Positions 1-5,601 of a DNA stretch of 11,689 nucleotides are shown piece after piece. The notes under the pieces are model-generated. The model was not told where the DNA came from and searched no databases. It was given only the letters and a program-made list of their open reading frames with translations. The stretch comes from an uncultured Gammaproteobacteria bacterium. GTDB taxonomy: Bacteria > Pseudomonadota > Gammaproteobacteria > GCA-001735895. The stretch's first letter is position 1. Each line of letters begins with the position of its first letter. Where the stretch lies: the NCBI GenBank assembly GCA_937980285.1, contig CALJQI010000090.1:1-11689 (forward strand). The letters run 5' to 3'. The position numbers were made by a program, and so were the translations under genes.

Positions 1-229
1 GCTGCTTCTTGTTATAGCCTTTCTGATCGAGATAGCCACCATGTATCATATCGCCGAGATCGCCCGAGCGTCGAGCCTCGGCCGCCTCGACGCCGGCCTC
101 GATAAACGCACGGATTTGATCTTGCGCCGAATCGCCGCCGCTCCAGCCATGCAGCAGAACACCGGCAGCTAGTAACAGTACCGCCGCCAGCGACCTGATA
201 TCGCTAATTGTCGTAGCGAGGCGGAGCAA
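1..229 (-). CDS. Exported NTF2-like (SnoaL-like fold) protein, N-terminal part only
   Basis: The reading frame runs leftwards out of the window at base 1, so only about 76 residues are visible. After a short N-terminus there is a clear hydrophobic export segment (SLAAVLLLAAGVLL), then an acidic/polar helix beginning DQIRAFIEAGVEAAEAR and a stretch containing GDLGDMIHGGYLDQKGYN. That pattern is what I recall from periplasmic 'nuclear transport factor 2 family' proteins of gammaproteobacteria; the function is unknown. There is no ATG or GTG start. The candidates are TTG at 229-227, which overlaps gspE by 26 bases and has AAGG touching the start, or ATT at 208-206, which overlaps the gspE TAG stop as AATTAG. 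Coordinates use TTG. The tight overlap implies co-transcription with the upstream ATPase gene. I am fairly sure it is coding and less sure of the family and the start. Confidence 0.6.
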   Translation of the reverse strand, partial: MLRLATTISDIRSLAAVLLLAAGVLLHGWSGGDSAQDQIRAFIEAGVEAAEARRSGDLGDMIHGGYLDQKGYNKKQ

Positions 230-1970
230 CCTTGAGTACTTCCTCGATCGTCGTCATGCCGCGCGCTACCTTTTGCGCGCCCGCCAGGTTGAGCGGCTTC
301 ATACCCTGACGAATCGCCGCCTTGCGAAAATTGATCAGGTCGAATTTATCGTCGATTTCCTGCTTCAGGGCATCACTTAGCGGCATCATTTCGTAGATGC
401 CGACACGACCGATAAATCCGGTCTGGCGGCATTCGAGGCAACCTTCGGCCGCGGCGATTTTCTCGGGTGGCGAGGTGGTCCAGGGCTTGATCAGGGCTTG
501 CCAGTCGGGCAGCTTAAAGCTGCTTTCGTGCTTGCAGTGCGGGCAAAGGGTACGCACCAGCCGTTGCGCGACCACGCCGATCAGGGTTGCGCTAATCAGG
601 TAAGAAGGCACCCCGATTTCGACCAGGCGCGCGATCGCGGACGGGGCGTCGTTGGTGTGCAGCGTGGATAACACCAGGTGCCCGGTAAGGGCTGCCTGTA
701 CCGCCATTTCAGCGGTTTCACGGTCGCGAATCTCGCCCACCATGATGATATCCGGGTCCTGCCGCAGCAGGGTTTTGACGCCGGTGGCGAAATCCAGGTC
801 GATATTGTGCTGTACCTGCATCTGGTTGAAACTGGGCTCGATCAGTTCGATCGGATCCTCGATGGTGCACACGTTCACTTCCGGCGTGGCGAGATGCTTG
901 AGGCTGGTATAAAGCGTTGTGGTTTTACCCGAACCCGTCGGGCCGGTAACCAGGATGATGCCGTAAGGCCGCGAAATCATGTCGTTCCAGGTTTCGGACT
1001 CTTTCTTTTCCAGGCCCAGCGCGGCGAAATTTTTCACCAGCACTTCCGGATCGAAAATCCGCAGTACCAGCTTTTCACCGAAGGCGGTGGGCATGCTCGA
1101 CAAACGCAGCTCGATCTCGACGCCATCCGGCGACAGAGTCTTGATACGACCATCCTGGGGTTTGCGTTTCTCGGCAACGTCGAGCCGGCCCATGATCTTG
1201 ATCCGGCTGATAACCGCGGCGGTGATATTGGCGGGGATTTCGTAAACCTGGTGCATGACGCCATCGATACGAAAGCGCACGTTTCCCTGCTCGCGGCGAG
1301 GCTCGATATGGATATCGCTGGCGCGCTGATCGAAGGCGTATTTCATCAACCAGTCGACGATACTGACAATATGCTGATCTTCGGCATCGACTTTACCGGT
1401 TTTTCCGAGTTCGATGAGCTGTTCGAGATTCTGAAGATTGCCCGGCATTTCGGCCGAGGTCTTGTTGCCGGCGCCCTCCATTGCCCTGCTGACGCTGTAA
1501 AACTCGATCTGGTAATTTTTCAATTCCCTCGGATTTGCCAGTACCGTGGTGATCGGACGCTTGACGATCCGGTCCAGCTCATCCATCCATTCGAGATTGT
1601 AGGGATCGGTCAACGCGATCACGACTTCGCTGTCGGTAACCTTGACCGGCAGGATGCCGAATCTCGACGCGTAGGCGTAGGAGATTATGGAGGTGCAGGA
1701 AGCAACATCCATTTTAAGGGGATCGAAGTGATATCGGCTTACACCGGATTGCTCGGACAGCCAGTCGGTCAGCATGTCGAGCGACAGCACCTGCTGCGGC
1801 TGCTTGTGGTTAGTCCATTGCCGGTTGGCAATGATTTCCAGCGGATGCAGGGATTTTCTGTCCTTGGCGGAAACCAGCGAGGTCACCATGCTGGCCTTTT
1901 CCTGCTCGACGATATCCTGGGATACCAGGGCTTCGAGTATCCCTTCCAGGGTACAGGAGGATTTGATCAC
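204..1970 (-). CDS. GspE/PilB-family secretion or pilus assembly ATPase
   Basis: This is a cytoplasmic hexameric ATPase of the type II secretion / type IV pilus extension family, 588 residues. Residues about 65-160 look like the MshE/GspE N-terminal domain. The core contains SDIHIEP (218-224), Walker A GPTGSGKT (343-350), the Asp box IEDPIELIEP (370-379), the Walker B region DPDIIMVGEIRDRETA (405-420) and the His box TGHLVLSTLHTND (429-441). Four cysteines at 476, 479, 511 and 514 form the CxxC...CxxC zinc site usual in GspE/PilB. The start is GTG at 1970; an in-frame TAA lies six bases upstream, so the frame cannot extend further, and no clear Shine-Dalgarno is visible. No other pilus or secretion genes (inner-membrane platform, pseudopilins, secretin) are in the window, so I cannot say whether it serves type II secretion, a type IV pilus or an MSHA-like system. 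It is followed without a gap by the NTF2-like gene. Confidence 0.94.
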   Translation of the reverse strand: MIKSSCTLEGILEALVSQDIVEQEKASMVTSLVSAKDRKSLHPLEIIANRQWTNHKQPQQVLSLDMLTDWLSEQSGVSRYHFDPLKMDVASCTSIISYAYASRFGILPVKVTDSEVVIALTDPYNLEWMDELDRIVKRPITTVLANPRELKNYQIEFYSVSRAMEGAGNKTSAEMPGNLQNLEQLIELGKTGKVDAEDQHIVSIVDWLMKYAFDQRASDIHIEPRREQGNVRFRIDGVMHQVYEIPANITAAVISRIKIMGRLDVAEKRKPQDGRIKTLSPDGVEIELRLSSMPTAFGEKLVLRIFDPEVLVKNFAALGLEKKESETWNDMISRPYGIILVTGPTGSGKTTTLYTSLKHLATPEVNVCTIEDPIELIEPSFNQMQVQHNIDLDFATGVKTLLRQDPDIIMVGEIRDRETAEMAVQAALTGHLVLSTLHTNDAPSAIARLVEIGVPSYLISATLIGVVAQRLVRTLCPHCKHESSFKLPDWQALIKPWTTSPPEKIAAAEGCLECRQTGFIGRVGIYEMMPLSDALKQEIDDKFDLINFRKAAIRQGMKPLNLAGAQKVARGMTTIEEVLKVAPPRYDN

Positions 1971-2005
1971 GATTTAGTCTTGGTCTTGGGCTAGTGCTTT
2001 ACTGC

Positions 2006-2014
2006 ATATTAGCA
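2006..2014 (-). promoter_or_regulatory. Possible extended -10 promoter for the GspE-type gene
   Basis: On the minus strand the 69-base gap between the TlpA-like gene and the ATPase gene contains TGCTAATAT, an extended -10 motif about 36 bases before the GTG start. No good -35 hexamer lies at 16-18 bases. The same bases form a weak CTGC/GCAG inverted repeat. No terminator is visible in the gap, so read-through from the TlpA-like gene is equally possible. Confidence 0.3.
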
Positions 2015-2039
2015 GGTATTCACGGACTTGCATCGATGA

Positions 2040-2537
2040 TTACTGCGACGTGATTTGCTTCGGTTGCCAATTTTGTATGAACTGTTCGATCATGTCGCGC
2101 GTTACCGGTCCAACCTGTCGCGCCACGACCTCGCCTTCAGGCGTCACCATGAACGTGGTCGGCAATCCCGGTATCAATCCCAGTTCCGATTTCTGGGTTG
2201 GACCTGAAATCACCACCGGGTAAGTTATGAAATAATCTTCGAGGAAATCCTTTAGCTGCTGCTTGCCAATGAGCTCGGTATTAATGCCGACAACCAGGGC
2301 GTCTTTACCTGCGTGATCATCATGAAACGATTGCAGCTCGGGCATTTCGACGATGCAGGGAGGACACCAGGTAGCCCAGTAGTTCACCACCACCCATTTA
2401 CCGCGATAGCTGTTCAGATTCATCTTGTTGCCATTGATATCGGTCAACGGCATGTCAACCGCCAGCACCGCCAGCGGCATAGCCAGCAGCAGTAACAGAA
2501 CGGACAATCTTGACTTCAGGAATTCAGACATATTCAT
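2040..2537 (-). CDS. TlpA-family exported thiol-disulfide oxidoreductase
   Basis: This is a thioredoxin-fold protein exported to the periplasm, 165 residues from the chosen start. The N-terminus is a signal peptide (hydrophobic SVLLLLLAMPLAVLAV, likely cut after about residue 26). The active site is WATWCPPC with cysteines at 58 and 61, followed by EMPEL, and the cis-proline lies in GLPTTF (Pro126). These features match the TlpA/ResA group, which usually reduces disulfides in exported proteins such as apocytochromes c; the substrate here cannot be inferred. ATG at 2537 is preferred because GGAGG (2548-2544) sits six bases upstream; a GTG at 2543 would add two residues but overlaps that ribosome-binding site. 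It lies between the LysM gene's terminator and the ATPase gene on the same strand. Confidence 0.93.
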   Translation of the reverse strand: MNMSEFLKSRLSVLLLLLAMPLAVLAVDMPLTDINGNKMNLNSYRGKWVVVNYWATWCPPCIVEMPELQSFHDDHAGKDALVVGINTELIGKQQLKDFLEDYFITYPVVISGPTQKSELGLIPGLPTTFMVTPEGEVVARQVGPVTRDMIEQFIQNWQPKQITSQ

Positions 2538-2543
2538 TTCCAC

Positions 2544-2560
2544 CCTCCATGGATAGGAGG
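2544..2560 (-). promoter_or_regulatory. Hairpin that could mask the ribosome-binding site of the TlpA-like gene
   Basis: In the mRNA sense the leader reads CCTCC (2560-2556), loop TATCCAT, GGAGG (2548-2544). The five-base, GC-rich stem pairs the whole Shine-Dalgarno core, and the ATG at 2537 follows six bases after it. The complementarity is seen directly; a regulatory role is inference. Confidence 0.4.
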
Positions 2561-2633
2561 TAATTAACGAATTTTAGTTCAATTTTCGAAACATCTATCG
2601 CTTGTTTTCCGAAAATAATCAACTGCAGGCAAA

Positions 2634-2659
2634 AAAAAGCCCGCGTAAGCGGGCTTTTT
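2634..2659 (-). terminator. Rho-independent terminator after the LysM lipoprotein gene
   Basis: A perfect stem AAAAAGCCCGC / GCGGGCTTTTT with a GTAA loop lies 16 bases beyond the LysM stop codon. On the minus strand the stem runs into eight Ts (2638-2631). It is A/T-flanked on both sides, so it could act in both directions, but only the leftward gene needs it. It isolates the LysM gene from the TlpA-like gene downstream. Confidence 0.9.
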
Positions 2660-2674
2660 CGGAACTGCCTGATT

Positions 2675-3295
2675 CTACTGCGACAGGTAATCGAGATCGG
2701 AAGCTTCGGTTTCTCCAAGCGTCCAGGCGCCACGATTCTTGGCGTGAGCGATGGCTGCGCCACGCTCCGCGCCCTTGGCCTTCGGAATGTAGAAGTACTG
2801 GCCAGGATAGATCAGATCCGCGTCCTTGATTTGACCTGAATTGGCCTTGTAAATCAGCGGCCACATGTAGGGATCGCCGTAGATGGTGTCCTGACCCGAG
2901 ATGTTCCACAGGTTGTCGCCTGACACCACCAGGTAACCACCGATGTACGGCGATTCGTCCATTTCGGTGCTTGTGGTATCGGTTTCTTCAACCGCCATGG
3001 TCTCTCCACCCTGCAGAGCGGCGATTGCTTCCGCGGCCGCGTCTTCAGCCTTGTTGGCAAGAATCTTGGCACGAACATTCTCACAATCGGCAGCGGCTTG
3101 CTCGGCCTCTTCGATAATCTTCGCGTTTTCTTCCCATTCAGCACCCAGGTTTCTGGCACGAGCGTTTTTCAGCTTGGCGGCATAGATTGCGTTGCGGACT
3201 TCAGGGGTTGCGCCCTGGCATTCCTCGTCCATCGGTTCGGCGGTTGTCATTTCGTCAGAACTTTGCTGACAGCCTACGATCATGCCTGAGGTCAA
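2675..3295 (-). CDS. LysM-domain lipoprotein with a helical middle region
   Basis: This is probably an envelope lipoprotein that binds peptidoglycan. Counting from TTG at 3295 (206 residues), GMIVGC at 4-9 looks like a lipobox with Cys9 as the lipidated residue. Residues about 30-95 are a charged, alanine-rich helical stretch, perhaps coiled coil. Residues about 121-171 are a LysM domain (YLVVSGDNLWNIS ... YPGQYFYIP), and the tail is about 35 residues long. The start is a problem: from TTG only eight residues precede the cysteine, too few for a signal peptide. The frame stays open upstream to a TAG at 3340-3338, encoding RKPTELLKVAAIVAL, which would complete a normal lipoprotein signal, but that stretch has no ATG, GTG or TTG. 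ATT at 3304 and ACA at 3328 (six bases after GAGG) are the candidate sites. It is a single-gene unit ended by the terminator at 2634-2659. Confidence 0.85.
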   Translation of the reverse strand: MTSGMIVGCQQSSDEMTTAEPMDEECQGATPEVRNAIYAAKLKNARARNLGAEWEENAKIIEEAEQAAADCENVRAKILANKAEDAAAEAIAALQGGETMAVEETDTTSTEMDESPYIGGYLVVSGDNLWNISGQDTIYGDPYMWPLIYKANSGQIKDADLIYPGQYFYIPKAKGAERGAAIAHAKNRGAWTLGETEASDLDYLSQ

Positions 3296-3339
3296 TGCGA
3301 CAATGGCCGCGACCTTAAGGAGTTCTGTTGGTTTCCTCT

Positions 3340-3345
3340 ATTATA
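3340..3345 (-). promoter_or_regulatory. Consensus -10 (TATAAT) before the LysM lipoprotein gene
   Basis: A perfect TATAAT lies on the minus strand just before AGAGGAAACC. If used, transcription would start near 3333 and leave a leader of about 29 bases to an ATT at 3304, which has AAGG eight bases before it. No good -35 is seen at 17 bases. A second TATAAT at 3473-3468 could instead give a longer leader. Confidence 0.35.
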
Positions 3346-3520
3346 TTCTCCGAGAACTTTATCGAATTAAGTGCTTGCTAATTATGGTAGCCCATTTTGC
3401 CAAGAAGACTACAATGATCAACCCTTTAGGGCAAGTTTTTAATGTAAATATTACTCATTCGGAGCGGATTATAGCCTAGTTTTCAGGGATTTCATGCCGG
3501 CGTAATATAAGCCCTGTCAG

Positions 3521-3562
3521 AGGCCTTGCGCAAGCGCCTCGAATCCCCTGTTGCCAAGGCCT
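3521..3562. repeat. Inverted repeats upstream of arsC
   Basis: AGGCCTTG at 3521-3528 is complementary to CAAGGCCT at 3555-3562, and the second arm is itself the palindrome CAAGGCCTTG (3555-3564). The first arm can also fold locally as GAGGC...GCCTC (3520-3540). The right arm touches the proposed -35 of arsC, so an operator is possible. It has no T-run and is not a terminator. Confidence 0.4.
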
Positions 3563-3579
3563 TGAGGTTATTGTAAAAC
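3551..3579 (+). promoter_or_regulatory. Probable sigma70 promoter of the arsC-wrbA-DUF2069 operon
   Basis: TTGCCA (3551-3556, five of six to consensus), a 17-base spacer and TAAAAC (3574-3579, four of six). Transcription would begin near 3586, leaving about 26 bases to the arsC ATG, with GGGGAG (3599-3604) seven bases before that start. Confidence 0.5.
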
Positions 3580-3611
3580 AATGTCAAATTCAGTCGGTGG
3601 GGAGCCGGAAT

Positions 3612-3971
3612 ATGAGTCACGACAAAACCGTCATCTACCATAATCCCAGGTGCAGCAAATCGAGAGAAACGCTGCAAATACTGGAGGACAACAACGCCAG
3701 CCCGGAAATCATCGAGTACCTTGAACAGCCACCGAACGCGCAGGAGTTAAGCCGCATCATCGGCATGCTCGGTATCGGCGCGCGCGATTTGCTACGCAGC
3801 ACCGAACAGGTCTACGAGGATGCCGGACTCGACGACGAAAGTTTATCCGACGAAGAAATTATCGAAGCGATCTGCGAGCACCCCGCGCTGTTGCAGCGTC
3901 CCATTGTAGTGGTCGGAAACAGGGCGGTTATCGGCCGTCCGCCGACCAGGGTACTCGACATCATTGCATAA
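3612..3971 (+). CDS. arsC: Glutaredoxin-dependent arsenate reductase family (ArsC/YfgD type)
   Basis: This is a 119-residue cytoplasmic thioredoxin-fold protein of the ArsC family, which reduces arsenate to arsenite using glutaredoxin/glutathione in the characterised members. The active-site loop is YHNPRCSKSRET with Cys14. Arginines at 62 (LLRSTE), 96 (QRPIVV) and 109 (GRPP) line up with the oxyanion-binding arginines of E. coli ArsC. The short length and the NPRCSKSR loop match the chromosomal YfgD subgroup rather than plasmid ArsC of about 141 residues; real arsenate activity is less certain in this subgroup. ATG at 3612 is chosen over GTG at 3597 because GGGGAG at 3599-3604 is an ideally placed ribosome-binding site. 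No arsR, arsB or acr3 is nearby, so this is the housekeeping copy, not an ars operon. It overlaps wrbA by eight bases. Confidence 0.92.
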   Translation: MSHDKTVIYHNPRCSKSRETLQILEDNNASPEIIEYLEQPPNAQELSRIIGMLGIGARDLLRSTEQVYEDAGLDDESLSDEEIIEAICEHPALLQRPIVVVGNRAVIGRPPTRVLDIIA

Positions 3972-4563
3972 AATCCTGATCGTCTATTACAGCCGTCACG
4001 GCGGTGTCGCCGCGATGGCGGAACAAATCAGTCTTGGCGTGGAATCCAGCCAGGACTGCGAAGCCGTGCTGCGCAGCCTGCCCGAAGTTTCGGCGGATCA
4101 CGAAAGCGGCGCGGCCAGCGTTCCCGAACAGGGCGCGCCCTACGCCCGCGTCGCGGATCTCGAAGACTGCGCCGGAATGATTATCGGCAGCCCGGGTTAT
4201 TTCGGCAACATGGCGGCGGCGATGAAATATTTCCTCGACCAGACCAGTCGGCTATGGCTCGCCGGCAGCATGATCGGTAAACCGGGCGGTGTTTTTACCG
4301 CCACCTCGAGTCAGCACGGCGGACAGGAAACCGTGCTCACCAGCATGATGCTGCCGCTGCTGCACCACGGCATGCTGGTGAGCGGTATTCCCTATTCCGA
4401 ACCGGCATTGAACCAGACCCGAACCGGCGCCACGCCCTATGGCGCCAGCCACGTCGCCGGCCAGCAGGGGCAGGCGCTTAGCGAACACGAAATCTCGGCC
4501 TGCAGGGCACTGGGAAAACGCATTGCCGATATCGCCAGCCGACTGGCCAGGGACGCCCGCTGA
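3964..4563 (+). CDS. wrbA: WrbA-type NAD(P)H:quinone oxidoreductase
   Basis: This is a flavodoxin-fold, FMN-binding enzyme of 199 residues, the usual length, that reduces quinones by two electrons. The N-terminal phosphate-binding loop is YYSRHGGVAAMA (8-19). IGSPGYFGNMAAAMKYFLDQT (74-94) matches the WrbA signature GTPTRFGNM...FLDQT. HGGQETVLTS (118-127), the HHGM motif (134-137) and TPYGASHVAG (157-166) follow as in E. coli WrbA. The start is TTG at 3964, inside the arsC tail (ATTGCATAA overlap of eight bases); no other start fits and the Shine-Dalgarno is weak, so translation is probably coupled to arsC. The middle of the protein, about residues 41-60, is more variable than in the reference. 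Confidence 0.93.
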   Translation: MHKILIVYYSRHGGVAAMAEQISLGVESSQDCEAVLRSLPEVSADHESGAASVPEQGAPYARVADLEDCAGMIIGSPGYFGNMAAAMKYFLDQTSRLWLAGSMIGKPGGVFTATSSQHGGQETVLTSMMLPLLHHGMLVSGIPYSEPALNQTRTGATPYGASHVAGQQGQALSEHEISACRALGKRIADIASRLARDAR

Positions 4564-4567
4564 AACC

Positions 4568-4906
4568 ATGCACCCGTTAAAAATTACCTGCATCCTTTCA
4601 TGGATCGGCCTGTTGGCTTTCCAGTTGAGCCTGTTGCTGCCGGCCGCGGCAGTCAGTTACTACTGGGCCGGCATCCTGGTTCTTGCGCTATTGCTGCCCG
4701 CCCGGGGACTTTTCAGCACGCAGCGCTATACCTATAAGTGGATCGGTTTTATGACCCTGTTTTACTTTTGCGTCGGCGTCAGTGAACTGGTATCGAATCC
4801 GGCCTTGCGGGCATACGGCTTCGGCACCACGATTTTCAGCACGATGCTGTTTTTATCGAGTATCTACTTCGCGCGCTATCTCGCAACGCAGGCGCGCAAG
4901 CGCTAG
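4568..4906 (+). CDS. DUF2069 inner-membrane protein
   Basis: This is a small integral membrane protein of 112 residues. I count four hydrophobic spans: about 5-25, 31-48, 58-76 and 83-104. The TQRYTYKW loop and the polytopic pattern fit DUF2069, a family of unknown function often found beside hda or wrbA in gammaproteobacteria. ATG at 4568 lies four bases after the wrbA stop, so it is the third gene of the arsC-wrbA operon and is probably translated by re-initiation; an open frame extending upstream to 4439 is only the wrbA antiframe. Its TAG stop overlaps the hda TAG stop on the other strand, the two sharing CTAG at 4903-4906. Confidence 0.88.
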   Translation: MHPLKITCILSWIGLLAFQLSLLLPAAAVSYYWAGILVLALLLPARGLFSTQRYTYKWIGFMTLFYFCVGVSELVSNPALRAYGFGTTIFSTMLFLSSIYFARYLATQARKR

Positions 4907-5601
4907 TCCATTCCTTCGCGCAGCGCCGTCTTGACCAGCGGAATGGTTATCTTGCGCTGTTGCGATAACGAGGCCTGGTCGAGCTGGCGCAGGATACCCA
5001 TTTGCGCCGACAGATCGCGCGGATGGTGGGTCATCAGATAAGCGATCACTTCGCTCGAAAGCTCGATGCCGAGCAAACGCGAGCGACGGCGCATGATTTC
5101 GCGTATTTCCGCATCGCCGCTGGAAGGCAGTTGCAACATCAGTCCCCACTGCAGGCGCGAGCGAAAATCGTCCAGCCGGACTGGCAACTCATCGGGTTTG
5201 ACGGAGAGCGCATAAAGAAATCGAAATTCGCCATCGCGGCAACGATTGACCACCTGGTAAAAAAAGGCTTCCCACTCTGGATTACCGGCAATCGCGTCGA
5301 GATTATCTATCGCAAGCACGTCGCAGTCGCCGTAACCGTCAAACTCCGAGGCGGCACAGTGCTGCAACTGGGCGGCATCGTAAATCTGCAAAACCCTGCC
5401 GCATTGCCTTGCATAATCGGCGCTCGCGTTCAGCAAGTGGGTCTTGCCGCTGGCGGCCTTGCCCCAGAGTCCGACCTGGGTTTCAGCTTCGCCCCGTACC
5501 AGCGCCTTCAGGTTGCTGACGATTAACTCGGCCCGCTCGCAAACAAAATTGTCGAAACTGAACTGGCGATCGACCGAAAGCGCTAGGGCGATCTGTTTAA
5601 T
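4903..5601 (-). CDS. hda: DnaA regulatory inactivator Hda
   Basis: Hda binds the DNA polymerase sliding clamp and stimulates hydrolysis of DnaA-bound ATP, preventing re-initiation of replication. The frame gives 232 residues if read from ATT at 5601. The clamp-binding motif QIALAL lies at residues 3-8, equivalent to QLSLPL of E. coli Hda. The AAA+ core follows: FSFDNFV at about 14-20, P-loop GKAASGKT (47-54), Walker B DVLAIDNLDAI (94-104), the box VII arginine in FRSRLQWG (Arg149) and sensor 2 HPRDLSAQM (Arg195). There is no ATG, GTG or TTG between the upstream in-frame stop (TAA at 5634-5632) and TTG at 5436, which lies after the P-loop and cannot be the true start. ATT at 5601 overlaps the TAA of the DUF2066 gene (AATTAA), and GGGGTG at 5611-5606 is a fair Shine-Dalgarno. 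E. coli hda is known to use the weak start CTG, so a weak start here fits a protein kept scarce. Confidence 0.93.
   Translation of the reverse strand: MKQIALALSVDRQFSFDNFVCERAELIVSNLKALVRGEAETQVGLWGKAASGKTHLLNASADYARQCGRVLQIYDAAQLQHCAASEFDGYGDCDVLAIDNLDAIAGNPEWEAFFYQVVNRCRDGEFRFLYALSVKPDELPVRLDDFRSRLQWGLMLQLPSSGDAEIREIMRRRSRLLGIELSSEVIAYLMTHHPRDLSAQMGILRQLDQASLSQQRKITIPLVKTALREGMD

Larger units (their letters stand above)
3296..3611. other. Divergent intergenic region between the LysM gene and arsC
   Basis: These 316 bases lie between two divergently read genes and are more AT-rich in the middle than the flanks. They hold the missing 5' end of the LysM gene (to about 3340), two TATAAT boxes facing left (3345-3340 and 3473-3468), an AT-rich stretch with GTAA-ATA-TTAC near 3444-3454, an inverted repeat at 3521-3562, and the arsC promoter. 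I see no open frame with coding character and no recognisable RNA gene. Confidence 0.6.

Noticed and set aside
678..1994. A 438-codon open frame on the plus strand opposite the GspE-type gene.
   Set aside because: It lies antisense within a gene with every ATPase motif intact; its composition (rich in His, Gly, Asp, Arg) is that of an antisense shadow in GC-rich DNA.
2524..2763. A small minus-strand frame spanning the LysM terminator and ending at the TlpA-like start.
   Set aside because: It crosses a strong terminator and lies in another frame of the LysM gene's end; no protein-like features.
3444..3454. GTAAATATTAC near-palindrome in the LysM/arsC gap, considered as an ArsR-type operator.
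   Set aside because: The arms are only four bases and lie more than 90 bases from the arsC promoter; AT-rich DNA gives such motifs by chance.
3612..3971. An arsenic-resistance operon around arsC.
   Set aside because: No arsR, arsB, acr3 or arsA nearby; the neighbours (wrbA, DUF2069, hda) fit the housekeeping YfgD-type locus.
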